A DNA stretch of 53,069 bases from Zetaproteobacteria bacterium (GTDB taxonomy: Bacteria > Pseudomonadota > Alphaproteobacteria > Micavibrionales > Micavibrionaceae): assembly GCA_002747015.1 (NCBI GenBank), contig NVXI01000004.1, forward strand, positions 184,955 to 238,023. Direction: 5' to 3'. The position numbers were made by a program, and so were the translations under genes. The notes beneath the pieces were generated by a model. That model ran no database searches. It was not told where the DNA came from and saw nothing but the letters and a program-made list of their open reading frames with translations. Below, piece by piece: positions 9,480 to 18,272 of this stretch (the stretch's first letter is position 1; each line of letters starts with the position of its first letter).

Positions 9480-9667
9480 CTGGTTAATGCACTAAGCTTA
9501 GCAATGAAAAAACTACTGTAAAAATGGCTTATAAGCGTGGGATTCAAACCGAGGGGTTTAAGCGGTTGAAGAAAAACGAAACAAAATTATGGGATAAGTT
9601 TTATGCCCCCACTAATCGTATATAGTCTGTTTAACTTCTGTGTTGATGCTCAGGCTAAATGTTCCAA

Positions 9668-9765
9668 TAAAGGCAGGGGCGAATGATGGGGGTTAATTTT
9701 TCAGATGAAATGCACTTAACGCTTGACAGAAGCGCCAAAAAACTCTTTTCTGCACCCTGCCTTTA
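9668..9765. repeat. 98-base segment bounded by perfect 11-bp inverted repeats
   Basis: TAAAGGCAGGG (9668-9678) is the exact reverse complement of CCCTGCCTTTA (9755-9765). A smaller internal stem CGCTT/AAGCG lies near 9729-9743. It lies in the otherwise gene-free 9480-9787 stretch upstream of tRNA-Tyr. It could be a small structured RNA, a tRNA leader or a recombination site. I do not recognise a known RNA family. Confidence 0.4.
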
Positions 9766-9787
9766 ATGACCAGTTTCTAAATAATAT

Positions 9788-9873
9788 GGAGGGGTGGTCG
9801 AGTGGTTAAAGGCAGCGGATTGTAACTCCGCCCGCGTATGCGTACGCAGGTTCGAATCCTGCCCCCTCCACCA
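9788..9873 (+). tRNA. tRNA-Tyr (anticodon GTA)
   Basis: Class II tRNA with a long variable arm. Acceptor GGAGGGG pairs with CCCCTCC (9863-9869), with discriminator A and encoded CCA (9871-9873). The anticodon stem GCGGA/TCCGC holds the loop TTGTAAC with GTA. The T arm GCAGG/CCTGC contains TTCGAAT. A P4-type integrase gene begins about 160 bases downstream, the usual arrangement when the tRNA 3' end is the attachment site. Confidence 0.95.
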
Positions 9874-9985
9874 TTTTCTCTTTTCATACAGTCCAGCCAA
9901 GTCCAAAAACCCTTGATTTTACAACGGTTTCAGCGTACATTGCGTCTCATGAAGTGCGATGTAGTCTTACTTGATCCACCCATTT

Positions 9986-10009
9986 TGGGGGTATCGGTGG
10001 GGGTATATA
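9986..10009 (+). repeat. Paired GGGGGTAT arm-type motif upstream of integrase
   Basis: Two GGGGGTAT motifs 12 bases apart lie just upstream of the integrase start. The same pair with the same 12-base spacing recurs at 29546 and, mutated to GTTGGTA, at 30594. Such repeats are common upstream of P4-type integrases and may be integrase arm-binding sites. Confidence 0.55.
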
Positions 10010-10036
10010 CCAACAAGGCGAGAGGTTGTACCCCCA

Positions 10037-11218
10037 ATGAAGCTAACAGATATAAAATGTAAGTCTGCTAAACCAATCGAAAAGCCTTATAAACTCGCGG
10101 ATGGGCAGGGCATGTTTCTAAATGTAATGCCGAATGGCTCCAAATATTGGCGCTTCAAATACCGTATAAATAATAAAGAAAAGCTGTTGGCGCTGGGGGT
10201 ATATCCAGAGATATCTTTGGCAGATGCGCGTGAAAAGCGCAGAGAAGCGCGAAAATTGATTGATGGGGGTATCGATCCTTCACAAGATAGGAAAAAGAAG
10301 AAAGCTCTATCACTAGAAAGTGCGGAGAACACGTTTGAGGCTATCGCCCGTGAATGGTACGAGGTAAATAAATCCAAATGGTCAGAGCGTTATGCAGAGG
10401 GCGTTATGACGCGCCTTGAAAATGATGTCTTTCCAGAAATTGGAAGCTACCCCATCACAGAAATTGAGCCGCCAATTCTTTTGCAAGCAATTCGTAAGAT
10501 TGAAAAGCGTAAAGCTCATGAACTGGCTAGAAGGCAATTGCAGAAATGCGGCGAGATATTCCGTTATGCAATTGCATGCGGTAAGTGCGTGCGTGATCCA
10601 TCGTCTGATATTAAAGAAGCATTGAAGCCACAAGTTAAAGGCCACTTTGCTGCGATTGACTGTAAAGACCTTCCAGACTTTCTTGCGGCCATAGATCGCA
10701 ATGATGCGCGGCTCTACCGTAATACTCAAAATGCCCTGCGTCTTATCATGCTAACTTTTGTAAGGACAAGTGAGCTTATTAATGCGCGTTGGGAAGAAAT
10801 AGACTTCGAGGCCAAAGAATGGATTATTCCAGCGGAACGCATGAAAATGAAAAAAGAGCATGTTGTTCCTTTATCACGCCAAGCAATTGAAATCCTAAAA
10901 GATCAAAAGGAGATTGCTGGTGAATGGCCTTTGGTATTTCCGAGTAGCGTGCGCCCTGCGCAGTCTATTAGTAACAACACGATATTAGGTGCGATTAAGC
11001 GTTTGGGTTATCAGGGGCGCATGACAGGACATGGCTTTAGGGCGTTGGCTATGAGTACCATTAAGCAAGAATTAGGCTATCGTCATGAGGTGGTGGATCG
11101 TCAACTCGCTCATGCCCCCAGAAATAAAATTGACGCTGCTTATGATCGCGCGTTATTTTTAAAAGAGCGAGCGAAGATGATGCAGGAGTGGGCGGATTAT
11201 ATTGATGGGCTTGTTTAG
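10037..11218 (+). CDS. P4-type tyrosine recombinase (DUF4102 integrase)
   Basis: Integrase that moves a genomic island into and out of a tRNA gene. The start at ATG 10037 gives MKLTDIKCKSAKPIEKPYKL, the standard beginning of the DUF4102 N-terminal DNA-binding domain; the frame opens earlier (9971), but that upstream part is not family-like. The catalytic domain carries Arg in FVRTSELINARWEEID, HGFR in MTGHGFRALAMST, the second His box QLAHAPRN, and the Tyr in AAYDRALF. At 393 residues it looks complete and probably active. Together with tRNA-Tyr just upstream it marks the left end of an island that runs to about 29.6 kb. Confidence 0.93.
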   Translation: MKLTDIKCKSAKPIEKPYKLADGQGMFLNVMPNGSKYWRFKYRINNKEKLLALGVYPEISLADAREKRREARKLIDGGIDPSQDRKKKKALSLESAENTFEAIAREWYEVNKSKWSERYAEGVMTRLENDVFPEIGSYPITEIEPPILLQAIRKIEKRKAHELARRQLQKCGEIFRYAIACGKCVRDPSSDIKEALKPQVKGHFAAIDCKDLPDFLAAIDRNDARLYRNTQNALRLIMLTFVRTSELINARWEEIDFEAKEWIIPAERMKMKKEHVVPLSRQAIEILKDQKEIAGEWPLVFPSSVRPAQSISNNTILGAIKRLGYQGRMTGHGFRALAMSTIKQELGYRHEVVDRQLAHAPRNKIDAAYDRALFLKERAKMMQEWADYIDGLV

Positions 11219-11244
11219 GGCTTCTTTCGGCCAAAAGTAGACAT

Positions 11245-11745
11245 TTAATTATACATATCACGATGATAGAGAAGAATGGCAATAATATCTGCTAACATCC
11301 TTTGATGAAAATCTTCCATATCATCAAAATGCTTCTGACTTCTATCAAGGGCAGCTTTTACTCTACCGCTAATAGCAAACAAAAGTTCTTTTTGATTAAC
11401 ACCTGTAAAAGCACCCTGCTCTAAAATAACGGAGTAGCTATCTCCAACCCATCGATTGTCTTTTTTTTCAATATTCCAGCCTAAATTGGATTTGCAATAT
11501 TCGGCTAGCCTATCTTCGTTATCATGATATTTTTTTGGAGGAGAGACTTTGCTAAGCTCAATTATGAAGTTATTAATCATCTCCGCAAGGCTATCCGACT
11601 CTGGTACATACTGTTTATTGTTATGATCCCATGTCAGTTCCCAATTTGATCTTATATGCGAGAGCTGTTTGGTTACCATGTAATCAAACCAATCGCTCCA
11701 CTGAAAAAATTCTATAACATATTCATCTATTTTATGTTCGGCCAT
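11245..11745 (-). CDS. Hypothetical protein
   Basis: A 166-residue soluble, acidic, probably alpha-helical protein with several Trp and Tyr residues (VIEFFQWSDWFDYMVTKQL, then a C-terminal helix ending ADIIAILLYHRDMYN). I recognise no domain or signal peptide. It stands convergent to the integrase gene, only 26 bases beyond its stop, and belongs to the variable cargo of the island. Confidence 0.6.
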   Translation of the reverse strand: MAEHKIDEYVIEFFQWSDWFDYMVTKQLSHIRSNWELTWDHNNKQYVPESDSLAEMINNFIIELSKVSPPKKYHDNEDRLAEYCKSNLGWNIEKKDNRWVGDSYSVILEQGAFTGVNQKELLFAISGRVKAALDRSQKHFDDMEDFHQRMLADIIAILLYHRDMYN

Positions 11746-11811
11746 AAGCAGATGTCCGTGCGATCCTGGGTGAATTTAAGTAATAATGGAAATATATCTT
11801 TATTATTGTTA

Positions 11812-12381
11812 TTATTGATTTTTATTAGGAATTTCACTTTCCCAGTCTTTGTTTTTTTGTGCATATGCATCGGAAACCCAATTATTTTCGTGTGCAAATG
11901 TAGCTCTTTTTAATGCTTCGGCTTTGCTGGTTTTGCCACCTAAGGTAACAGCATATAAATCGCTCGTTTTTGTTTTTTGTACTTCAAAGCTGTACCCTTT
12001 TAAGGGTTCAGGTTTTGAAGCTCTAAGCTTATCAATGTATTCAAAAGCTTCATTTTTAGTTTCGAGGCTACCGACAACAGCAAACCAGCCTATTGAGGCT
12101 GTTGATGGAGAAATACTTGCTTGACCAGTAGCTATAGCTGTTTGCAACTTGGTATCAAATTTGACTACCGAGTAATGATTAAGGATTTTTGTTGCCCAAA
12201 TCATTAGCTGTGGATCTGCTTCATTCTCATTATTAATAATATTAGTAGATAGCTTCACATACTCTATGGCCGTGTGTGCTCGAGCGTCAGCGCTTTGATA
12301 GTTTGCACCAAGAAACCAAATTCCTGCTGGAATTATGATTAAGGATATTATTTTTGCAATTTTTTCTGCTACATCCAGCAT
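11812..12381 (-). CDS. Membrane-anchored protein with SPOR-like C-terminal domain
   Basis: An N-terminal hydrophobic segment (residues ~8-26, IAKIISLIIIPAGIWFLGA) anchors the 189-residue protein. Residues ~100-175 resemble a SPOR-type repeat: a beta strand with GWFAVVGSLETKNEAFEYID, a second half LYAVTLGGKTSKAEALKRA, and a closing helix. SPOR domains bind denuded peptidoglycan, but the match here is by pattern only. AAGGA lies about 12 bases upstream of the ATG. It is part of a minus-strand set of island genes with unknown joint function. Confidence 0.55.
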   Translation of the reverse strand: MLDVAEKIAKIISLIIIPAGIWFLGANYQSADARAHTAIEYVKLSTNIINNENEADPQLMIWATKILNHYSVVKFDTKLQTAIATGQASISPSTASIGWFAVVGSLETKNEAFEYIDKLRASKPEPLKGYSFEVQKTKTSDLYAVTLGGKTSKAEALKRATFAHENNWVSDAYAQKNKDWESEIPNKNQ

Positions 12382-12454
12382 AGTATCAATGTCCTTACTC
12401 TCTATAGCTCTAATTCATATATATACTGTTTAGAAATTTATCGCGCCCAATATA

Positions 12455-13300
12455 TTAGTCAAACAGCCTCTCATGAACAAACTTTGAAAAATCAATATCA
12501 TCACCATTATTACCAGAAGGATATGCATAATGATTCACATTCTTTGTAAAAGTATCACTTTTATCGGTCAAATATTTCTTAAGTTTTTCAAGCTGATTTT
12601 TAACGTCAGAAAAATTTTGAGCCATTTTTTTCAGTTTATTTGCCGTATCTTCACCATTGGGTCCAGAGAGAACAAAATAAATATCAAAGGCATCACGTCG
12701 TCGTTTAGGGGATTTCACACTTTCACACTTAGATAGGACAAGAGACGTTTCGTCCATAAGCGGAATATCCTCTGTAAACCTCTTTCCATCAGGAAGATCA
12801 GCTTCTAAAGAAAATGAAGACCATAGATTTTGTTCAAAAATAATACGAGAAGATTTAAAGCAAATAGATTTTATATGCTCAGTGTTATCTGGATCATAAT
12901 CTATAGGAACCCCAAAATCTATAATATCATTATACAAATCTGGGTTATCATCACATTCAGCTGGATGCATTAAATCCACATTAAATACCATGTCTTTGCC
13001 ATCAACATTTAATGTCTTTAATAATTGAAATGGATGTTTTGCAGAAGGAGTGTAACCATTAGCCATTAGCCCTGTTACCGCCTTCCTTATAACCAGAGGA
13101 TCATCGTTAAACAATATATCAACATCCCTTGTTCCTGGATGCGTAAAATCAGTATGTTTAACCCTTAAACAGGGAATCCACCCACCTGCAATTACATATT
13201 CTATCCCTGATGCTTTCAGCACCATACATGAATCTGCCAGCAGCCCTTTACTTGCTTCATTTATAGAATTGTATTTTTTAGTCATTGTGATCTTTGCCAT
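12455..13300 (-). CDS. Nucleotidyltransferase-fold protein (AbiEii-like)
   Basis: Residues ~35-62 contain the nucleotidyltransferase signature: YVIAGGW (GG motif) and, after a short loop, GTRDVDILFND with the paired acidic residues. A later KRRRDAFDIYFVL stretch resembles the conserved Lys/Asp region of AbiEii/AbiGii-type toxins and minimal nucleotidyltransferases. Such proteins transfer nucleotides to RNA, often tRNA, as toxins. No AbiEi antitoxin gene adjoins it. A second possible start is at codon 6 (MTKKYNS). Function as a toxin or defence factor is inference from fold and island location. Confidence 0.6.
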   Translation of the reverse strand: MAKITMTKKYNSINEASKGLLADSCMVLKASGIEYVIAGGWIPCLRVKHTDFTHPGTRDVDILFNDDPLVIRKAVTGLMANGYTPSAKHPFQLLKTLNVDGKDMVFNVDLMHPAECDDNPDLYNDIIDFGVPIDYDPDNTEHIKSICFKSSRIIFEQNLWSSFSLEADLPDGKRFTEDIPLMDETSLVLSKCESVKSPKRRRDAFDIYFVLSGPNGEDTANKLKKMAQNFSDVKNQLEKLKKYLTDKSDTFTKNVNHYAYPSGNNGDDIDFSKFVHERLFD

Positions 13301-13648
13301 TTCTTGATGCTGCCTTTACTTAATGTTCACTTTGGGTTGGTAACGGATGTTGATATAAAACCACAGATTGTTATTTGTTTCCAGGCACTATTTTCCCGTT
13401 TAGAAAAATACTCTTGCAATTTTGGCCCTATAGCGCAATATGGTTGCAGGTTTGTGCGTGTTGTGCAGGCTCGGGGCTTTGTAACCTCATATCTAAGACG
13501 GTTGGCATCAACCGTAATTGGTGTGTTTCCTTAATTGAAATGCATCATAGATGCCGTCCCTCGGTCTTATGGCTGGGAGGCGGTGTTATGTACAGGCGTA
13601 AGCTAAAAGCATCGCGCCGTTTCTCTTAGATAACGGTTACAAACTCCC

Positions 13649-13674
13649 AGCTACCAAGAGCGATCTTGGTGGCT
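13649..13674 (+). terminator. Strong hairpin upstream of small ORF
   Basis: AGCTACCAAGA (13649-13659) pairs with TCTTGGTGGCT (13664-13674), 11 pairs with one G-T, around a 4-base loop, followed by GTTTCTTTGG. The T-run is interrupted, so it may be a terminator, an attenuator, or the 5' structure of the small-ORF transcript. Confidence 0.5.
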
Positions 13675-13707
13675 GTTTCTTTGGTTTATAGAAGTAAGGG
13701 AGTTTCC

Positions 13708-13827
13708 ATGCAAGACGATAATGATAAGGGCTATTTCATAATTACTTATATGTGTGTTGCGATATCTGGCGCGTTTTATGTTCCTGACCTACTGTTATAT
13801 TTGTGTTTAATTGTGAATATCCAGTAA
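13708..13827 (+). CDS. Small hydrophobic ORF, 39 aa
   Basis: ATG at 13708 is preceded by TAAGGGAG at ideal distance. The predicted peptide starts MQDDNDKGYFIITY, continues through a hydrophobic stretch and ends VNIQ; residues 9-37 could span a membrane once. A stable hairpin lies just upstream of the ribosome site. The layout recalls small membrane toxins of type I systems, but no antisense RNA or homology can be shown. Confidence 0.35.
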   Translation: MQDDNDKGYFIITYMCVAISGAFYVPDLLLYLCLIVNIQ

Positions 13828-13973
13828 TAGATATGAAACTTATATGCGATTACATACGAATAAATAAACATGATGAAAAACATTATTATTCTTGCGGATA
13901 TTTTAGGAGCAAATCGGGTTTCTTTTTGGAATGTTGTTTTGATGTAAAGTTTCAGATAGCGAAAATGTAGCGC

Positions 13974-14041
13974 ATATCTGCAATAATGGCTGCCTCGATC
14001 ATTCCCACACATTCTGGTCGGGGCAGTCTTTTGTTGGAAAA
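13974..14041. repeat. Hairpin repeat, copy 1 (left of RTX locus)
   Basis: A 14-pair stem: GGCTGCCTCGATCA (13988-14001) pairs fully, counting G-T pairs, with TGGTCGGGGCAGTC (14015-14028), followed by TTTTG. A close copy at 18273-18340 lies immediately after the RTX gene. Alone it looks like an intrinsic terminator. Confidence 0.75.
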
Positions 14042-14217
14042 TTTGGAAATAATCATCTGATTTATTTAATTAGGTGTAATCATTCATGTTGTTAACAGTG
14101 GTAGATTGCAGGGTTGAAAAGATGTGGGTAATAATAACTCTGGATTGCACACAATTGTATATGTTGCTATGAGTCATACCTTCAATGTGTAGAACTTGTG
14201 TAAAGGAAATCCATATT

Positions 14218-14769
14218 ATGAAGAAATCCATACTTACTTTTATGTTGGCACTGCCAATGCTGTTTAGTATTCCTGCTTATGCTGACGCAGAAAACTCTAA
14301 TTGGATTGAAGATAAAGTTCGTTTAGAAAAACTTGTAAGTGAAAAAAAATGTACAGAATATTGGGGCGTTCTATGGCCTTGGGCTAAGGCAGAGAATTAT
14401 GAAGCGCGCACGATGTTATTGGTTCTTATGGCGCCACCTCCCCATATGAGAGTAGTTTTTGCCCCCGGTAGTTCCGGTGACTTAGTAACAAATATTCGGA
14501 ATATTGTGATAATGGCGGTTCACTCTCATGACATTAAAGATGCTTCATCTATAAGAGCAGATTATGGTGAAACAGCAGACGGTTTATATAAGATGGTTGG
14601 ATTTGGGGATAGCGCGGGAGGACGAAAATTCATGGAGTGTGTTCAAAATAAAGAAGCAAAAAATTGTGCGGAAATAGCCGTTCAAGAGAAACTTGTTCCT
14701 AGCTTTAAAAATTATTCTGCGCAGATAGATATGTTCATGGAAAACGGTATGCAAAGTACCTGCCGTTAA
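14218..14769 (+). CDS. Secreted hypothetical protein upstream of RTX gene
   Basis: The start at ATG 14218 follows AAGGAAAT, and the product begins MKKSILTFMLALPMLFSIPAYADAE, a clear Sec signal peptide with cleavage after AYA. The mature ~160 residues contain three to four Cys, consistent with a periplasmic disulfide-bonded protein; no known domain is recognised. It is 41 bases upstream of the RTX gene, in the same direction, between two copies of the same hairpin repeat, so the two genes probably form one unit. It could be a periplasmic partner or protective protein for the RTX product; that is inference. Confidence 0.7.
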   Translation: MKKSILTFMLALPMLFSIPAYADAENSNWIEDKVRLEKLVSEKKCTEYWGVLWPWAKAENYEARTMLLVLMAPPPHMRVVFAPGSSGDLVTNIRNIVIMAVHSHDIKDASSIRADYGETADGLYKMVGFGDSAGGRKFMECVQNKEAKNCAEIAVQEKLVPSFKNYSAQIDMFMENGMQSTCR

Positions 14770-14810
14770 AATTAATTTATATTCGAAATAAATTCTGAAA
14801 GGATTGAAGG

Positions 14811-17800
14811 ATGGGATCAAGACCACTTACTGCTGGAGAAATTGCCATAGCGCAAACAATTTATGGAGATCAAATAAATTACAACGATGTAAGAATACAT
14901 GATGAGAAGCATAACTTTCTTCAAGGCGATAATGATGTTGTGACTCCTAATGGTGAAATATATTATCCTGATGGACTTCATCAAGATGATATTTCAGAAG
15001 GGACAGATAGTGAAAAAGCAATTCTCATCCATGAATTAGGCCATGTTTTGCAAGAGCAGAAAGGAATGAGTATTATTTTACAGCGTATATTGGATGGTTC
15101 TGATTATAATTATGATCCTATTTTTCATGGGACCCCATTTCATGAACTTCCAATGGAAGCTCAAGCAGAATTTTTAGAAGATTTGTATCGTAAGCGTAAT
15201 GGAATACCATTGAGAGAAAATAAAGGGTCTGGTGGTGCGTTAGAAGATGCTGATAGAGATTTAAGTGAATATGAAGCAGAAGTACCAATGCTTTTGCCGA
15301 ACGGAAATCCAAATGGTGATTCACTGGATGATTTAGCTGAGCCGTATATACCTCTTCCCCCAATTGCTCTCCCTCAAACAATGGGGGACTTACTTAATGA
15401 TTGGGGAGTTGCAAAAGGTACTAGCTCGCCTTTGGTGCTTGACCTTGACGGTCAAGGGATTGACCTTGCCTCTGTTCTTGGTACGGGTGCAGTGTATTGG
15501 GATATCGACCAAGATGGTTTTGGTGAAAAATCAGGTTGGATATCCGGTAATGATGGATTACTTGCGATAGACCTAAACGCTGACGGTGTTATTAACGATC
15601 ATGGCGAATTATTTGGTACGGACACAACAGATGGATTTACTGTTCTATCTGCTTACGATTCAAATTCGGATAATGTCATTGATCTAAATGATACGCAATT
15701 TGGTGACCTGCTTGTTTGGGTTGATGCAAATGCCGATGGCTATAGCCAAAGTGGAGAGCTTTTCTCATTAACTGACCTTGGTATAACTAGCATAAATCTC
15801 AATGCATCTCTGGTTGATTACGATATTGCAGGAAATCATGTAACACATGAAAGTACGTTTACAATTAATGGTCAGACACAAACAATTGTTGATGCATGGT
15901 TTGCCTATGACAATGTGAACTCTCATTATCAGGGAAGTTATACGCTTGATGTAAGGACACTATATCTTCCGACCTTACGTGGTTTTGGTGATGTAAAAGA
16001 CTTGCATATAGCCATGAGCATGGATGAAACTTTGCTTCTCATGGTGCAAGAAGTTGCCATATCCGATCAGACTACTTTGTTTAGCTCGACCTTCGACCTG
16101 TTTGGTAAAATGGAAGCCATTATGTATCGTTGGGCTGGCGTGGATGGCGTTGATCCAACAAGTAGAGGCTCTGTGAATGCACAGCAATTAGAATTTATAG
16201 AGACATATCTTGGTGACGACTATGTATATTCCGGTGATGGAAATCTGAACCCTACAGGTGCGGGTGTAACCCTTGTCCATGACCTATTTGATAGTACATT
16301 ATCGCAGCTTGCATTTTCTATCATTGCTCAAACAGATGCGGCTTCATATTTGGGAGATGGGGCATCATATAACTTTGCAACAGGGCAAGTTGAAGGTACT
16401 GACTTGGGTATGCTTCGATTGATTGAGCAAGGACAAGGCAATGTTGGCTCTTCTGACTATGACGAAGCGTTTGTTGTAACTGGGCAAACAGGGGATATTG
16501 TAATATCCGATACTGGTGGTGTTGAGAGCATATGGTTATCTGGTGTGTTGGCGACTGATGTTCGTTTGGAATATGTAGGTGGCTATTATGACCTTCTTAT
16601 TCATACCGATAATGGAACAATAACCGTTGAAGACCAATTCAAGTCAAATAAAACAGGTAATAATACTTATGACGTGAATAAAATTGAGACGTTAATATTA
16701 GGTGATGGTACTGCAATAGACTTAATAAATAACCTGACTTTCACAGGCACTTCAGCGGGCGAGTATATTTATGGCCTAGCTGGCGGTAATGACACGCTTG
16801 TTGGTGGACTGGGCAATGACTATCTCTACGGCGATACTGGAAATGATACCTATGTTTACAATCTTGGTGATGGTAATGACATCATTGTGGATTTTGGCGG
16901 GGTTGATCAAATATCTTTCGGTGCAGGGATTACCGTGGATGATGTTCGTCTCTGGAAGAATGGTAATGATCTTGAGCTATATGTTGGTTCGGATAAAATC
17001 AAGTTGGATGACCAGTTCAGAGTCTCCAATAGTAATAAGATCGAAACGGCGACTTTCGAAGATGGTTCAACGCTAGACCTTCTTAATAATCTGACTTTCA
17101 CTGGTACTTCATCTGGCGAGTATATTTATGGTCTAGTCGGCGGCAATGAAACACTTGTCGGTGGGCTAGGTAATGACTATCTCTATGGCGATACTGGAAA
17201 TGATACCTATGTTTACAATCTTGGAGATGGCAATGATGTCATTGTAGATTATGGCGGGATTGATCAAATATCTTTCGGTGCAGGGATTACCGTGGATGAT
17301 GTTCGTCTTTGGAAGAACGGTAATGATCTTGAACTTTACGTTGGCTCGAACAAGATTAAACTAGATGATCAGTTCAGAACATCTAATGATCGTAAAATAG
17401 AAACAGCGACTTTCGAAGATGGCTCAACATTAGACCTGCTTAATGACCTGACTTTCACAGGCACCTCATCTGGCGAGTATATTTATGGTCTAGTTGGTGG
17501 CAATGAAACGCTTGTTGGTGGACTGGGCAATGACTATCTCTACGGCGATACTGGAAACGATACCTATATCTACAATCTTGGTGACGGTAGTGATGACATT
17601 GTGGATTATGGCGGGATTGATCAAATATCTTTCGGCGTGGGTATTACAGTTAACGATGTTCGCTTATGGAAAGATGGTAATGACCTTGAGCTTTATATTG
17701 GTACGGATAAAATCAAGTTGGATGATCAGTTCAGAACATCTAATGATCGTAAAATAGAAACAGCGACTTTCGAAGATGGCTCTACGCTAGATCTTCTTAA

Positions 17801-18260
17801 TGGTTTGGCTTTTACTGGCACGTCTGCTTCTGATTATATAATTGGCACGGCAGCGGGTGAAACAATTTATGGTGAAGGCGGTTCTGATTACCTTTATGGA
17901 GGTAGTGGGGATGATGTTCTCTACGGCGGCGCAGGTGTGGACATGGTTTATGGGCAGGCTGGTGCTGATACATTCGCCTTTGAAAGCTCTTCTGCTTTTA
18001 CTGCGAGTGACAACATTCAGGATTTTAATTTATCCGAAGGTGACAAGCTGGATATTTCAGATTTGCTGATTGGTTATGACGCGCTAACTGATTTGATTAC
18101 TGATTTTGTGCAAATTACTGAAAGTGGATCGCATTCTTACCTTTCTGTTGATGCCGATGGTGGTGCAGATAACTTCATACAGGTAGCTTATATCTATAAT
18201 GAAATTGGCTTAACCGACGAAGAAGCTTTGGAAACATCCGGTAATTTGATCACGGTTTAG
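14811..18260 (+). CDS. RTX protein with N-terminal HExxH peptidase-like domain and three 119-aa repeats
   Basis: A 1149-residue protein, probably secreted by a type I system since it has RTX repeats and no signal peptide. Residues ~1-100 form a DUF4157-like zinc-peptidase segment: LTAGEIAIAQTIYGDQINYN, then HELGH at 74-78. From ~205, SPLVLDLDGQGIDL and DINADG-like loops (LAIDLNADGVINDHGELFGT) form the calcium-binding region common in large RTX proteins. Residues ~642-998 are three tandem units, each with nonapeptides (GGNDTLVGG, GNDYLYGD, GNDTYVYNLGDGND) and a following beta domain (VRLWKNGNDLELYV, KIKLDDQF). A final RTX block (GEGGSDYLYGGSGDDVLYGG) and an acidic C-terminus close the protein. 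Calcium folding after export is known for the family; an active protease role is inferred from HExxH only. No type I secretion genes are nearby. The start ATG follows GAAAGGATTGAAGG. Confidence 0.85.
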   Translation: MGSRPLTAGEIAIAQTIYGDQINYNDVRIHDEKHNFLQGDNDVVTPNGEIYYPDGLHQDDISEGTDSEKAILIHELGHVLQEQKGMSIILQRILDGSDYNYDPIFHGTPFHELPMEAQAEFLEDLYRKRNGIPLRENKGSGGALEDADRDLSEYEAEVPMLLPNGNPNGDSLDDLAEPYIPLPPIALPQTMGDLLNDWGVAKGTSSPLVLDLDGQGIDLASVLGTGAVYWDIDQDGFGEKSGWISGNDGLLAIDLNADGVINDHGELFGTDTTDGFTVLSAYDSNSDNVIDLNDTQFGDLLVWVDANADGYSQSGELFSLTDLGITSINLNASLVDYDIAGNHVTHESTFTINGQTQTIVDAWFAYDNVNSHYQGSYTLDVRTLYLPTLRGFGDVKDLHIAMSMDETLLLMVQEVAISDQTTLFSSTFDLFGKMEAIMYRWAGVDGVDPTSRGSVNAQQLEFIETYLGDDYVYSGDGNLNPTGAGVTLVHDLFDSTLSQLAFSIIAQTDAASYLGDGASYNFATGQVEGTDLGMLRLIEQGQGNVGSSDYDEAFVVTGQTGDIVISDTGGVESIWLSGVLATDVRLEYVGGYYDLLIHTDNGTITVEDQFKSNKTGNNTYDVNKIETLILGDGTAIDLINNLTFTGTSAGEYIYGLAGGNDTLVGGLGNDYLYGDTGNDTYVYNLGDGNDIIVDFGGVDQISFGAGITVDDVRLWKNGNDLELYVGSDKIKLDDQFRVSNSNKIETATFEDGSTLDLLNNLTFTGTSSGEYIYGLVGGNETLVGGLGNDYLYGDTGNDTYVYNLGDGNDVIVDYGGIDQISFGAGITVDDVRLWKNGNDLELYVGSNKIKLDDQFRTSNDRKIETATFEDGSTLDLLNDLTFTGTSSGEYIYGLVGGNETLVGGLGNDYLYGDTGNDTYIYNLGDGSDDIVDYGGIDQISFGVGITVNDVRLWKDGNDLELYIGTDKIKLDDQFRTSNDRKIETATFEDGSTLDLLNGLAFTGTSASDYIIGTAAGETIYGEGGSDYLYGGSGDDVLYGGAGVDMVYGQAGADTFAFESSSAFTASDNIQDFNLSEGDKLDISDLLIGYDALTDLITDFVQITESGSHSYLSVDADGGADNFIQVAYIYNEIGLTDEEALETSGNLITV
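16734..17804 (+). repeat. Three tandem 357-bp repeats inside the RTX gene
   Basis: Units start at 16734, 17091 and 17448, exactly 357 bp (119 codons) apart, and a partial fourth unit begins at 17805. They are nearly identical in DNA as well as protein, which points to recent duplication or gene conversion. Copy number may vary among strains. Confidence 0.9.
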
Positions 18261-18272
18261 TAAATATAACTT

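Larger units (their letters stand above)
13301..14217. other. Largely gene-free AT-rich stretch with hairpins and one small ORF
   Basis: No long protein with family resemblance is seen. The stretch holds a strong hairpin (13649-13674), a 39-codon ORF with a good ribosome site (13708-13827) and the first copy of a ~68-bp hairpin repeat (13974-14041). The remainder is AT-rich and probably contains the promoter of the secreted protein at 14218. Confidence 0.5.

Noticed and set aside
9971..10036. Upstream extension of the P4-type integrase
   Set aside because: The added residues are encoded by the GGGGGTAT repeat region and do not resemble the family N-terminus.
13304..13629. Two overlapping short frames with Cys-rich products
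   Set aside because: No domain, no ribosome site, and they overlap each other in different frames; more likely non-coding DNA.
16734..18000. Possible CRISPR-like repetition
   Set aside because: The repeats are long (357 bp), in frame and encode RTX units; there are no short repeats with unique spacers and no cas genes in the window.
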